This document shows, one piece after another, positions 54,054 to 62,907 of a DNA stretch of 64,000 bases (its first letter is position 1; each line of letters starts with the position of its first letter). The notes under the pieces are model-generated. The model was not told where the DNA came from. It made no database searches and saw only the letters and a program-made list of their open reading frames with translations. The DNA is taken from positions 186,001-250,000 of the forward strand of contig JANWKT010000017.1 of the NCBI GenBank assembly GCA_025451235.1, given 5' to 3'. The DNA comes from Flavobacteriales bacterium. GTDB lineage: Bacteria; Bacteroidota; Bacteroidia; CAIKAF01. The position numbers and the translations under genes were made by a program.

Positions 54054-55081
54054 TGGCTGTTTTTTCCATTCAACATATCAGCATACAAGGCGTTTCGGCA
54101 ACGGTTCCATCAGTTTCCGAGAACAATTGCGATTTGCAGAATTTGAATGAACAGGAGAAAAAAAACCTCATCACCACCACTGGAATTGAAAAGAGAAGAA
54201 TTGCCAACGAAAAAACCACCGCTTCTGACCTTTGCATCGATTCGGCCAAAAACCTCATGCAGGAATTGAGTTGGACTCCAGCTGAAGTGGACATCCTTAT
54301 ATTTGTTACCCAAACGCCTGATCATACGATTCCGGGCAGTAGCATGTATATTCAGCATCAATTAGGCATTCCGTCTACTTGTTTGGCCATTGATATTAAC
54401 CAGGGATGTGCCGGATATATATATGGACTCTCTGTGATCTCTTCCATGATGAGTTCGGGTAAATTAAAAAAAGGTCTTTTATTGGTGGGTGATACCATTA
54501 CAAAAACGATTCACAAAAACGACCAAAGCCTGATCCCTGTTTTTTCGGATGCAGGTTCATGCACAGCATTAACGTTGAAGGAAGACGCGACTCCTATGCA
54601 TTACAACCTTCAAACGGATGGATCAGGTTACGATAAGATCATTGTACAAAAAGGAGGGGCCCGCAAACCCGCTGGAGATCATACAGAGGAAGGTTGTTTT
54701 TTATACATGAACGGACAGGATATATTTAATTTCGGGTTAAAGGAAGTGACGGTCAATGTTCAAACCCTTTTAAATGAATATTCGATAAAAAAAGAGGAAA
54801 TTGATTATTTTGTGATGCACCAGGCCAATTTTTTATTGAATGAGACCATTCGCAAAAAGGTGGGGATAGAATCCGGTAAGACTTTGTATTCACTGAAAGA
54901 ATATGGAAATACAAGCTGTGCCTCTGTACCGGTTACCCTGGCTGTGAATGGTGAGGTGTTAGAAGCAGCAAGACGGTCGAAGGTCTTATTAGCAGGATTT
55001 GGGGTAGGTTTGTCGTGGGGATCGGTTCTGGTTGACCTGAAAGATTGTAAATTTGTGAAACTACATGAATACAGCAGATAA
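54053..55081 (+). CDS. 3-oxoacyl-ACP synthase III-like enzyme (FabH family)
   Basis: A 342-residue condensing enzyme starting at GTG. The catalytic triad is Cys119 (INQGCAGYIYGL), His256 (VMHQANFLLNE) and Asn286 (EYGNTSCASVPV). It is coupled to the dedicated ACP and followed by GT2 and GNAT genes. In surface-glycan clusters such enzymes can make or transfer short acyl groups onto amino sugars; this role is inferred. Confidence 0.85.
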   Translation: MAVFSIQHISIQGVSATVPSVSENNCDLQNLNEQEKKNLITTTGIEKRRIANEKTTASDLCIDSAKNLMQELSWTPAEVDILIFVTQTPDHTIPGSSMYIQHQLGIPSTCLAIDINQGCAGYIYGLSVISSMMSSGKLKKGLLLVGDTITKTIHKNDQSLIPVFSDAGSCTALTLKEDATPMHYNLQTDGSGYDKIIVQKGGARKPAGDHTEEGCFLYMNGQDIFNFGLKEVTVNVQTLLNEYSIKKEEIDYFVMHQANFLLNETIRKKVGIESGKTLYSLKEYGNTSCASVPVTLAVNGEVLEAARRSKVLLAGFGVGLSWGSVLVDLKDCKFVKLHEYSR

Positions 55082-56000
55082 TCACATAAAATCTCTTTCC
55101 ATTGTAATTCCAGTGTATAACAGCACCGACACCTTGGATGAACTGGTAGGTGCCCTTCTTGAATCGATCGATAAAAACAAATATTCGTTAGAAATTATTT
55201 TTGTAGATGATCACGGAAAAAAAGAATCGTGGGAAAAACTTTCTGAGATAAAAAATAAATATCCCGATCTGGTCAAGATCATTCGTTTATCAAAAAATTT
55301 CGGGCAGAACAATGCTACTTTATGTGGGATTGATCATTCAACAGGAGATGCAGTGATTACCATTGACGATGATATGGATTTTCATCCCAGGGATATCAGT
55401 TTATTGATCGAAAAAGCAGAAGCAAATTCCTCTGATGTAGTATATGGCGTTTTTAAAAAATCGTCAGGATTTTCGTTGAGATCTCTGGGTCGCCGTGTAT
55501 TGTTCTTTGTGCTCAACAAGTTTGAGAATGGAGCCAATATAGGTTCTTCCTTCCGATTGATCAGGAGAAGTATTGTAGAAAAAATCAACTACCATAACCA
55601 GGACCATCTTTTCATTAACCAGATCATTTCCTGGTACACCAGTGATGTGGATTATCTGCAGGTAGGGCGCCAAAACCGTAAGGATGGAAAATCTGGTTAT
55701 TCATTCGGGAAATTGGTGGCTATTGGCTTTAAACTCATGTTTTATTATACAAGTTTGCCGCTAAAACTCATTATTTATTTTTCATTTCTTACGGCGATCA
55801 TCAGTTTTATATTTGCTGTTTATTATTTTATCAAGAAAATAACTGTGGGTACATTGGCCGGTTATTCATCTATGATCATTTCTATTTTTGTGGCTACCAG
55901 TGTAATCATGATAGGAATAGGTGTAATGGCTATTTTTGTGAACCGCATCTATAATTCCAGGATCAAGCGACCCAACTATTCGATCAAAAAAATCAAGTAA
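55065..56000 (+). CDS. GT2 glycosyltransferase, polyprenyl-phosphate type
   Basis: A 311-residue enzyme of the DPM1/GtrB group: SLSIVIPVYNSTDTLDELV, IIFVDDHGKK, TIDDDMDFHPRDI (catalytic DD), and two C-terminal membrane helices (about 222-245 and 262-285). It probably loads a sugar onto undecaprenyl phosphate. It overlaps the KAS III gene by 17 bp and the GNAT gene by one base. Confidence 0.85.
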   Translation: MNTADNHIKSLSIVIPVYNSTDTLDELVGALLESIDKNKYSLEIIFVDDHGKKESWEKLSEIKNKYPDLVKIIRLSKNFGQNNATLCGIDHSTGDAVITIDDDMDFHPRDISLLIEKAEANSSDVVYGVFKKSSGFSLRSLGRRVLFFVLNKFENGANIGSSFRLIRRSIVEKINYHNQDHLFINQIISWYTSDVDYLQVGRQNRKDGKSGYSFGKLVAIGFKLMFYYTSLPLKLIIYFSFLTAIISFIFAVYYFIKKITVGTLAGYSSMIISIFVATSVIMIGIGVMAIFVNRIYNSRIKRPNYSIKKIK

Positions 56001-56626
56001 TGATCATTGAATGTGAAAACCTGAAGTTACAGCTCATTACAGAAGCCGACCTGGAACAGGTAAGGGAATGGAGGAATGCCTTACATGTTAACCAACAAAT
56101 GGAATACAGGGAAATGATCCAACCGGAGGATCAGCGCCAATGGTTTTCATCATTGGATAAAAGAAAGAATTTTTATTTTAAAATATTGATCTCCGGCGAA
56201 GCGATAGGGGTGATCCATTTAAAGAACATTGATTGGGAGTCCGGATCAGCAGAAGCGGGAATATTCGTGGGAAAGGAGGACCATATAGGGACTCTGGCTC
56301 CTATTCTTTCGGTTTTTGTGATGATGAAAGTAGCTTTTGATGGATTTCAACTCAAAGAACTATATGCGAAGATCTCGAAGAAAAACCACAATGCATTAAA
56401 ATTTAACCAGGAATTGGGCTATCAGTTGTATGCTCCGGCCGGCGAGGGCTTCGATCGCTTTATTTGTACCAAAGAAAGTTTTCATTCTCCCTTGGATTCT
56501 GTATCCAAGATCCATCAATTGATCAATCGGAATGCCTCCATTAAATTCTATATAGGCAAAGAACTAGAATGGTTGCTGCCTCGATTACAGGTAGAAGGAA
56601 CTCCTTTCCAGTTTTACTTGTTGTAG
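56000..56626 (+). CDS. GNAT family N-acyltransferase
   Basis: A 208-residue GNAT protein: CENLKLQLITEADLEQVREWRN N-terminus, IGVIHLKNIDWESGSAEAGIFVG core strands and ELYAKISKKNHNALKFNQELGYQLYA at the acetyl-CoA loop. The order in the cluster suggests acylation of an amino sugar, possibly using the cluster ACP as donor. The last 60 residues extend beyond the GNAT fold. Confidence 0.8.
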   Translation: MIIECENLKLQLITEADLEQVREWRNALHVNQQMEYREMIQPEDQRQWFSSLDKRKNFYFKILISGEAIGVIHLKNIDWESGSAEAGIFVGKEDHIGTLAPILSVFVMMKVAFDGFQLKELYAKISKKNHNALKFNQELGYQLYAPAGEGFDRFICTKESFHSPLDSVSKIHQLINRNASIKFYIGKELEWLLPRLQVEGTPFQFYLL

Positions 56627-56653
56627 TTGCTCCTTGGGATTCATTTGTTTTTT

Positions 56654-56681
56654 CCCGAACCATCTTCTCCATTCCAGTTTC
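56654..56681 (-). pseudogene. Remnant of a glycosyltransferase 3' end
   Basis: 28 bp match the 3' end of the neighbouring glycosyltransferase gene (56887-56914) in 26 positions. Read on the minus strand it encodes KLEWRRWFGKK, the same tail motif (KLEWRKWFGGK). The two copies flank the palindromic repeat at 56707-56879. Confidence 0.5.
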
Positions 56682-56706
56682 CACGTTCTATCCATTAAAG
56701 TCGGTA

Positions 56707-56879
56707 AAAGTACGACCCCGCTGGGGTCGGTTTCATAAGTGTAATACTTTTGTTACCGATCTGTGACCTCTCTGAGGTCAGACTTGTTTGTAGTCTCATC
56801 TCCTGACTCCAGAGGAGTCATAGATAGGTAACCGCAAAGATAGTTTTATCAATATTCGACCCCAGCGGGGTCGTACTTT
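56707..56879. repeat. Palindromic repeat cluster with 23-bp inverted ends
   Basis: Outer inverted repeats of 23 bp (56707-56729 and 56857-56879; AAAGTACGACCCCGCTGGGG core), each itself a hairpin, enclose two further palindromes: TGACCTCtctGAGGTCA (56764-56780) and TGACTCCagaGGAGTCA (56804-56820). The element lies between converging genes and ends inside the stop codon of the next gene, so it may also terminate transcription. Confidence 0.75.
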
Positions 56880-57744
56880 ATTTCCCCCCGAACCACTTTC
56901 TCCATTCCAGTTTCAATGCCAACTTAATAGGGATACATGGGTGCAGTCCCCACCGGATGATCCGGATGGGTAAAAGAAGATTTGAAAAAGGAAGATTTTT
57001 ACTTTTTAAATAAGGGTCTAATTTTTTGATGGCTTTTCTGAATTCTCCCCGATTATAATTAAAATATTCTTTGGGTGCTCTGTTTTTAAAGATCTCCATT
57101 CCTATATGGAAAGTATAGTCACCACTTTTTACCAGTTTAAATTTGTTAGAGAGGTGAAACAGGTTTTGTGAAAAGGTAATTTCAATAAAAGGGACCCCAA
57201 TACAAATATTTTCAAGAACCATTTTTTCAAACAGACTTCTATGAAAAACAAAACAATCGAATCCGGGATGCGGTTTTCCCGCTTGCTGAAAGATCTTATC
57301 CAGGTCTTCGATTTGGGTATATAAAGGCGCAATTCTTTTCCGGTTAATAATGATGGCATCATGTCCTTCGTTCAGCAGTTCGTTCAGCTTTAAATAAAAA
57401 TCGGGATATAAACTGATATCTATGTTGGAATATAAAATGAACTCCGCATCTGATTCGTGAAATGCTTTAGCGAGTATATCGGCAATCAACGGAAGTTTTA
57501 TTTTTTGGTGGAAGTCCTGTTGGTCCAGCACCGATCTTTTCAGAAAGGAAGTTTTTTTGATAAAGGGTGGAACTATTTTTTCATCTTCTTCAAAACAGGC
57601 GGCCAGTACCTCAATATCGATGAATCCTTCGGCCTTTTCTTTGGCCCTGCGGATGGTTTCGAAGGTAATGGGTTGAGCATAGGCCAGGTCGGATGTTGAC
57701 GGAGCCATAAAGGGATTGATAATATGAACAACCTTGTGTTTCAA
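56878..57744 (-). CDS. Glycosyltransferase-like surface glycan protein
   Basis: A 288-residue protein with a TTG start (no ATG in frame upstream of the first strand). VVHIINPFMAPSTSDLAYAQPIT at the N-terminus and FILYSNIDISLYPDFYLKLNELLNEGHDAIIINRKRI in the middle resemble a GT-A-like fold with a YSNxD acceptor-type motif. The TAA stop is supplied by the adjacent palindromic repeat, so the natural C-terminus may have been longer. Confidence 0.6.
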   Translation of the reverse strand: MKHKVVHIINPFMAPSTSDLAYAQPITFETIRRAKEKAEGFIDIEVLAACFEEDEKIVPPFIKKTSFLKRSVLDQQDFHQKIKLPLIADILAKAFHESDAEFILYSNIDISLYPDFYLKLNELLNEGHDAIIINRKRIAPLYTQIEDLDKIFQQAGKPHPGFDCFVFHRSLFEKMVLENICIGVPFIEITFSQNLFHLSNKFKLVKSGDYTFHIGMEIFKNRAPKEYFNYNRGEFRKAIKKLDPYLKSKNLPFSNLLLPIRIIRWGLHPCIPIKLALKLEWRKWFGGK

Positions 57745-57797
57745 ATGTTTTTGGTATTTATTATTTCAGTACTGCTATATTTATGGTTTAGATTCTC

Positions 57798-58760
57798 ATG
57801 AAAGTGGAGGCATTGCCTAAAATATCCATTGTTACGATCAGTTATAACCAGGGGAAATATCTCGAGGAGACCATCCTGTCTGTTTTGAATCAAAATTATC
57901 CAAATTTAGAATATATCATCATAGATGGCGGAAGTAAGGACAATAGTGTAGAGATCATACAGAAATATGCCGATCAACTTACCTATTGGGTAAGTGAACC
58001 TGATAACGGCCAATACCATGCCGTTGAAAAGGGTCTGAACATGTGTACTGGTGATATCATGGCCTGGATCAACTCCGATGATAAGTACGTACCCGGTGCC
58101 TTTAAATCGGTGGCTGATCTCTTCAGGGCTTATCCGAATGTAAATTGGATCAGGGGGCTTCCGTTGGAATGTTCTGAGAAAGGGGTTATTTTTAATCGAA
58201 TTGCCCATCCCTGGGCCCGTTGGTCAAAATACAGGTACCTTACCTTTGATTTTCAATTCATCCAGCAGGAATCTACATTTTGGAAGAAGAAAGTATGGGA
58301 TGAGGCGGGTCGTTGCATGGACCATAGCATACAATATGCAGGTGATATGGAATTATGGGCCCGGTTTTTCAAAAAGGAAAAATTATATACCGTCATGACC
58401 CATTTGGCCGTATTCAGGCATAGAGGTAGGAACCAGATATCAAAAGCCCATTTGGTGGATTATTTATTGGAATGTATCAGCGTAATAAAAAGAGAAAGGA
58501 AGAGGTTATCTTTTTTCGAAAAATTAAAAGTACTTTTCTTATATCCGGTCCGTATTTTCTGGGGACCTTTTTTCTTTTTTAACGTTCCAGTTTTAAAATG
58601 GATCTATCCGCTGTTTTTTTCAATCCCGCCGGCCATTGGTCATGGATTAAAGAAAAGTGGTTATCGCAAATCTTCCAATCAGATCCGGCTCCCTCCTTTT
58701 ATATTGGGGAAATGGGTGATCCAGAAAAAACCGATACGGCTGAAACCAAAACAAGGATAA
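57798..58760 (+). CDS. GT2 family glycosyltransferase
   Basis: A 320-residue enzyme: ISIVTISYNQGKYLEETILSVLNQNYPNLEYIIIDGGSKDNS, WINSDDKY (DxD-type metal site) and QQESTFWKKKVWDEAG. It makes a glycosidic bond on the cytoplasmic face. It is the only plus-strand gene among minus-strand glycan genes and converges on the gene at 58764 with a 3-bp gap. Confidence 0.87.
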   Translation: MKVEALPKISIVTISYNQGKYLEETILSVLNQNYPNLEYIIIDGGSKDNSVEIIQKYADQLTYWVSEPDNGQYHAVEKGLNMCTGDIMAWINSDDKYVPGAFKSVADLFRAYPNVNWIRGLPLECSEKGVIFNRIAHPWARWSKYRYLTFDFQFIQQESTFWKKKVWDEAGRCMDHSIQYAGDMELWARFFKKEKLYTVMTHLAVFRHRGRNQISKAHLVDYLLECISVIKRERKRLSFFEKLKVLFLYPVRIFWGPFFFFNVPVLKWIYPLFFSIPPAIGHGLKKSGYRKSSNQIRLPPFILGKWVIQKKPIRLKPKQG

Positions 58761-58763
58761 GAT

Positions 58764-59642
58764 TTATCCAGTGATCTTGTTTGTCTTATTTTTCATCCGG
58801 CGGAAGAGCAGAATAAAGTAATAAACAGGATTCAATAAGAAGATCAAGGCAGGTACAGCAATGGCTGGAATAATGATGTTTAAGCAAATAAAAATGCCTA
58901 TGTTCACCAGTAGTAACAAGAGGCCATATACTTTAGCCACCTTTTGGTTGACCAGTATAAGAAAAGCGCAGGTTTCAATCAATAGAACCACAGCCAGCAG
59001 GACGGATAATACTTCCGGATTTTTCGCAAAAAAATCAGTCATATACGTTTTATCTGAGAGCCAATCGATCCTTCCAGTGGTATAATACCTGGCAAATGCT
59101 TCTTTTTTTATTTGAAGTAAAAGATAGGGAGCATCAGATATCCATCCAAGCCCGGACGTAATTAATTTGGAAATACCCGACAACGTATAAACTGCGGCAA
59201 TGACCTGGAAGGAAAATTGTAACCTGTACTTGTTTTTATCCTGCATAAAAATGTATGCCACGGCTTGAACAAAGAATAAAATAGTAAAAAGAGCGGATCG
59301 AAAATGCTGACCATTGGCCTCTTCGTAGGAAAAAATGATCAGCGAAAGAACAAAAAGAAGGGTGCAAGTTGTTTTCATGGACACTTCGAAAATATAGAGT
59401 ACCGCAAAAAACAGGCAGCTAAAAGCGATCACAAGTTTTATCGGATATAAGGAAATATACTGGCATGGGAGCCATCGGCACAACCCTTCCTGTACAAATG
59501 GATTGGAAAAGGCAAAAAGACTAAATAGCCCCATATAAAGCCAGATACAAACATAGGAGACTTTGATGCATCTCCATGCCAATGTTTCATCGGGTTTTAA
59601 GCGGATGAAGGATTTAAAATGCCTGATATGCGATAACCTCAT
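58764..59642 (-). CDS. Polytopic membrane protein, MauE/HTTM-like
   Basis: A 292-residue protein with seven to eight helices. The CRWLPCQYISLYPIKLV segment, EANGQHFRSALFTILFFVQAVAYIF and the long central helix-turn region resemble the HTTM/vitamin K carboxylase-like or MauE/DoxX folds. Function unknown. The start overlaps the neighbouring membrane protein gene by 29 bp, suggesting a coupled pair. Confidence 0.6.
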   Translation of the reverse strand: MRLSHIRHFKSFIRLKPDETLAWRCIKVSYVCIWLYMGLFSLFAFSNPFVQEGLCRWLPCQYISLYPIKLVIAFSCLFFAVLYIFEVSMKTTCTLLFVLSLIIFSYEEANGQHFRSALFTILFFVQAVAYIFMQDKNKYRLQFSFQVIAAVYTLSGISKLITSGLGWISDAPYLLLQIKKEAFARYYTTGRIDWLSDKTYMTDFFAKNPEVLSVLLAVVLLIETCAFLILVNQKVAKVYGLLLLLVNIGIFICLNIIIPAIAVPALIFLLNPVYYFILLFRRMKNKTNKITG

Positions 59643-60273
59643 CTTTTTCTACCAGCGAATTCTTTTCATTGAAATAAATATTTTTTCTTACCAGAAATAT
59701 GGTATCATTTGGCGGTGGTGGAACTATTATTTCCTGCAACATAAAATCCAGCACATTTCTTCCAGCCAGTTTCAATCCAAAAGGATCTTCTTTGCCTGAT
59801 CCATAACTAATATGATGTATGTCACAATAGGAATAAAATCGATGCGCCAGCAATCCTGTTTTGATAGAGGATGAAAAGTTTTTTTGGGTGAAGAGAATGT
59901 TCTGATGGTTGTCTTTGGCATAAAACACATACGACCAGTTGGGCAGGGAATCATACATAGGGACTCTTGAAAAGGGATGAATTTCACCAATTTTGAGTGA
60001 AAGCAGGATGTATACAACAAAGAATATAACATTTTTAAACTTACTATCGATCTTCGACAGAAAAGGCGAACTGGTTTTTTTGCCCAGGAGATATCTGAAA
60101 AGGCAAAGGTAGACCAGGACCATTACATAGGTATGCCATTTGACAAAGGAAAGTCCTACATTAATAAACCAGTATAATTCCCAACAGAAATAAGCGATGC
60201 AAACCACCACTACTGCATACAGAAATAATTTCCTGATGATGGGCGATTTGTATAAAAACTTGTTGAAAGGCAT
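59614..60273 (-). CDS. Membrane protein with periplasmic C-terminal domain
   Basis: A 219-residue protein with three helices (about 14-36, 43-59 and 80-98) and a soluble C-terminal domain (PMYDSLPNWSYVFYAKDNHQNILFTQKNFSSS...). No family recognised. It is translationally coupled to the MauE/HTTM-like protein; together they look like a two-part membrane complex, by analogy with HTTM proteins and their companions. Confidence 0.55.
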   Translation of the reverse strand: MPFNKFLYKSPIIRKLFLYAVVVVCIAYFCWELYWFINVGLSFVKWHTYVMVLVYLCLFRYLLGKKTSSPFLSKIDSKFKNVIFFVVYILLSLKIGEIHPFSRVPMYDSLPNWSYVFYAKDNHQNILFTQKNFSSSIKTGLLAHRFYSYCDIHHISYGSGKEDPFGLKLAGRNVLDFMLQEIIVPPPPNDTIFLVRKNIYFNEKNSLVEKDEVIAYQAF

Positions 60274-60282
60274 ACCTGTTTC

Positions 60283-61455
60283 TTATTGAACTTTTTCTAT
60301 GATCTTGTTCCAAACTTTCCAGCTGGTATCTCCCCAATGGTGATAAATATGTGCAAATTCGGGACTTTTCCAGGTCACTCCATCCAATGTAATAGCTCCG
60401 TCGTTGGAGATATCCACCTGCGCATTATAATAATCCAGGATCATGTTCCATTGGTTATCCAACGTGGGTTGTTTTTCCAACCCTAATTTCCATATGGTGG
60501 CCACTAAAGTTCCCTGATCCCGTGTTTTCCATTCAGGATCTTTAAATATTTCCATGGTAAATTGGTGCCAGGTTTCCATAAACTCATGCGATTCGTTGGA
60601 AAAAATAAAAACCCCTCCATTCCAATGTTGAAAGTTGGGATGAGCAACGTTGATCCCCCATTTTTTATAAATAAGTTCCACCAGGTGACTGCACTCTTTT
60701 CTATATATATTTCTTCCATCCTTTAAACAAAGGGCCCCTTGAAGGAATTTCCATTTCAGGGATGTTTTGGAAGCGATCTCTTTCATGGTTATATGACTCA
60801 TTATAACGGTACCGTCTTGGTCGATCCAATGCTTCTTTCTTTTATCCAACCTAAAACTTTCTGAAATATGGAAATAGGGCCAGCTTAAAAAATATTTCAG
60901 ATAAAAACTCATTAACGATTTTTTTTTGGTCTCAATTAAGTTGGACAGTTTTTTTCTTTTGGAAATAATATCTTCATTGTTGGATATTGACTGAGGATCT
61001 GTTTTTTGTATGAACAAATGAACAGTTTCACGGGCTTTTAATATGGCTTCATCAATGCAGCCACAATTTACCGCATATAAGCTGAACTGTGGAAGTTTAC
61101 AATGATCGGGAGCAAATCTGATGGGCGGTAAATATTGGTCGAAGACCTGGTCGATATGAGTACCAATAGCTAACACATCAGTATCCAGGTAAACATATAA
61201 GCCATTTGGAGGAAGTATTTTATGTAAAGAAGTTTTTAGCCAGATAGAAGCTTGGTGATGCGTGAAATGGGAAGGTGTTTCGATGTGCAGGATCCTATCG
61301 TGTTCAATGGTGACCTGATTTCTTTTGGCATCGGTTACCACAAATATAGGATGGGTTGTCTTGGTTTTTAGGGCCTTCAGGGAAATCGCCAATGTATCTG
61401 TATGCTCCTTCTCTCCACAAACTACAAAAACAAATGCTTTCTGGCTGTTTACCAT
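60283..61455 (-). CDS. GT-A-like glycosyltransferase
   Basis: A 390-residue protein. FVFVVCGEKEHTDTLAISLKALKTKTTHPIFVVTDA and YVYLDTDVLAIGTHIDQVF (DxD motif) match the nucleotide-sugar site of GT8-like enzymes; the C-terminal half has NWNGGVFIF-type segments (FQHWNGGVFIFSNES, TRDQGTLVATIWKLGLEKQPTLDNQWN). It probably transfers a sugar in the surface glycan pathway. It overlaps the radical SAM gene by 7 bp. Confidence 0.72.
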   Translation of the reverse strand: MVNSQKAFVFVVCGEKEHTDTLAISLKALKTKTTHPIFVVTDAKRNQVTIEHDRILHIETPSHFTHHQASIWLKTSLHKILPPNGLYVYLDTDVLAIGTHIDQVFDQYLPPIRFAPDHCKLPQFSLYAVNCGCIDEAILKARETVHLFIQKTDPQSISNNEDIISKRKKLSNLIETKKKSLMSFYLKYFLSWPYFHISESFRLDKRKKHWIDQDGTVIMSHITMKEIASKTSLKWKFLQGALCLKDGRNIYRKECSHLVELIYKKWGINVAHPNFQHWNGGVFIFSNESHEFMETWHQFTMEIFKDPEWKTRDQGTLVATIWKLGLEKQPTLDNQWNMILDYYNAQVDISNDGAITLDGVTWKSPEFAHIYHHWGDTSWKVWNKIIEKVQ

Positions 61456-62861
61456 TGTTCTAATTCTATTTGTTTTCTCATGAGTCCAATAATGGTGGAA
61501 GGTTCCATGTTCACTATTTGTTTAAAGCTATCTTCAGTAAGTAATTGAAGAGAATTATAGAATGAAATAACAGATAATCCTTCTAAATTTTCATCAGTGA
61601 TCACCAATTTCAATTTTTCTAAAATAATATTTCCATCATCTAACCGGCCTTCTTTTTCATATTGATCGATTTTTTTTGCAATAAAGTCGAGGATCTCCGA
61701 AGGGTTTAAGGTGCTATAAGCCGAAATATTTTCATTTTGTAATGCCCAATTTTCCAGTTGGTGCAGATATTCATCAAATATGATCTTGTTTTTGCTGGCT
61801 GCCGAAGAAGTTTCAGTAAATCTTTCAGATCTTAAGACACCAAGAATATGGTGAAGTTCACTATGGGTGAGGTTACACAATGCGTATTTGGCTGGTCTGT
61901 ACACCATATTAAAATGGCAAACAATATCCATCGAATTACATAAGCGGATAAAATCAGGGACCTCTTGCCAATTATTCGTCATAGGACAAAAATTGAAGTT
62001 GAAATCGGTTTTTTTTGTTTGGCAATATTGGTGGAATTTCCGGGCATTCGAAATCACCTCATCAAATGAAGCGCCTATTCTTATTTTTTCATAGGTTTCT
62101 TTATGTGGTGAATCAAGAGATATGGTAATATGAAAATTGTTTTTTTCCAGGATCTTTTGTACCCGATCATTATAAATGGTTCCATTGGTAATTACTTTAA
62201 GGGTACATGTATTGTTGAGCCGTGCAAAAACTTCCCAGATATCATAGTAGATCTTGATCAGAAAAGGTTCGCCCCCGCTAAAGGTGGTATATTTTAAATA
62301 GGGAATGAATTCCTCCAGCTGCTGCACAAATTTTTCATCAAACTTATTGGGGATCGAGGGAAGTTTATCCCTGTTGGCTCGTATGGCTGAGGAGAGCAAC
62401 CCACTGCACATCACACATTCCAGGTTACAAGTGTTGGTAAGCTGAAATTCCATCATCGTTGGATAGGATTCGGCCTCAAACCAATCAAACCTCAAAGCAT
62501 TTACCGAGGCGAAGCGCTCCTTTAGGATATCGTTTTTGCATACATCACAACCTTTCGAGAGGTCATAGTTTTTGAGATGCTTTCTTAAGTCATTTGCTTT
62601 CTCCCCTTTCCAGATCTCCGCAATACTTTGTTCCGGATATTGGCCTAAGATGTATTCCTGGTTATAGCAGCAGGCAATCGCTTTTCCCTCCCAGGAAAAG
62701 TACATATTGTTCAAAGGAGCCTGACAAAAGGTGTATAGGTTTTTCTTATTGCGATTCTTATTATGGGCTTTCTTGGCCTGGTCCGAAATAGGATCAAACC
62801 CCATGGATGAAAGGGTAGTTGCTGAATTATTTTTTCCGAATAGGTTCTTCAATAGCCCCAT
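61449..62861 (-). CDS. Radical SAM enzyme with N-terminal Cys-rich accessory domain
   Basis: A 470-residue radical SAM protein if it starts at the ATG at 62861; an extended frame to 62942 overlaps the upstream gene. The SAM/4Fe-4S site is CNLECVMC (Cys145, Cys149, Cys152), followed by FSGGEPFLIK. Five cysteines at about 46, 64, 65, 105 and 108 (FCQAP, CCYNQEY, GCDVC) precede the core and resemble a SPASM-like accessory cluster, usually C-terminal, here N-terminal. The substrate is unknown; its glycan neighbours suggest sugar or lipid modification rather than peptide maturation. Confidence 0.78.
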   Translation of the reverse strand: MGLLKNLFGKNNSATTLSSMGFDPISDQAKKAHNKNRNKKNLYTFCQAPLNNMYFSWEGKAIACCYNQEYILGQYPEQSIAEIWKGEKANDLRKHLKNYDLSKGCDVCKNDILKERFASVNALRFDWFEAESYPTMMEFQLTNTCNLECVMCSGLLSSAIRANRDKLPSIPNKFDEKFVQQLEEFIPYLKYTTFSGGEPFLIKIYYDIWEVFARLNNTCTLKVITNGTIYNDRVQKILEKNNFHITISLDSPHKETYEKIRIGASFDEVISNARKFHQYCQTKKTDFNFNFCPMTNNWQEVPDFIRLCNSMDIVCHFNMVYRPAKYALCNLTHSELHHILGVLRSERFTETSSAASKNKIIFDEYLHQLENWALQNENISAYSTLNPSEILDFIAKKIDQYEKEGRLDDGNIILEKLKLVITDENLEGLSVISFYNSLQLLTEDSFKQIVNMEPSTIIGLMRKQIELEQW

Positions 62862-62907
62862 GAGTGGAGTAATGAGGGATATATGCCTAAAGTAATAGAA
62901 AAGACGT

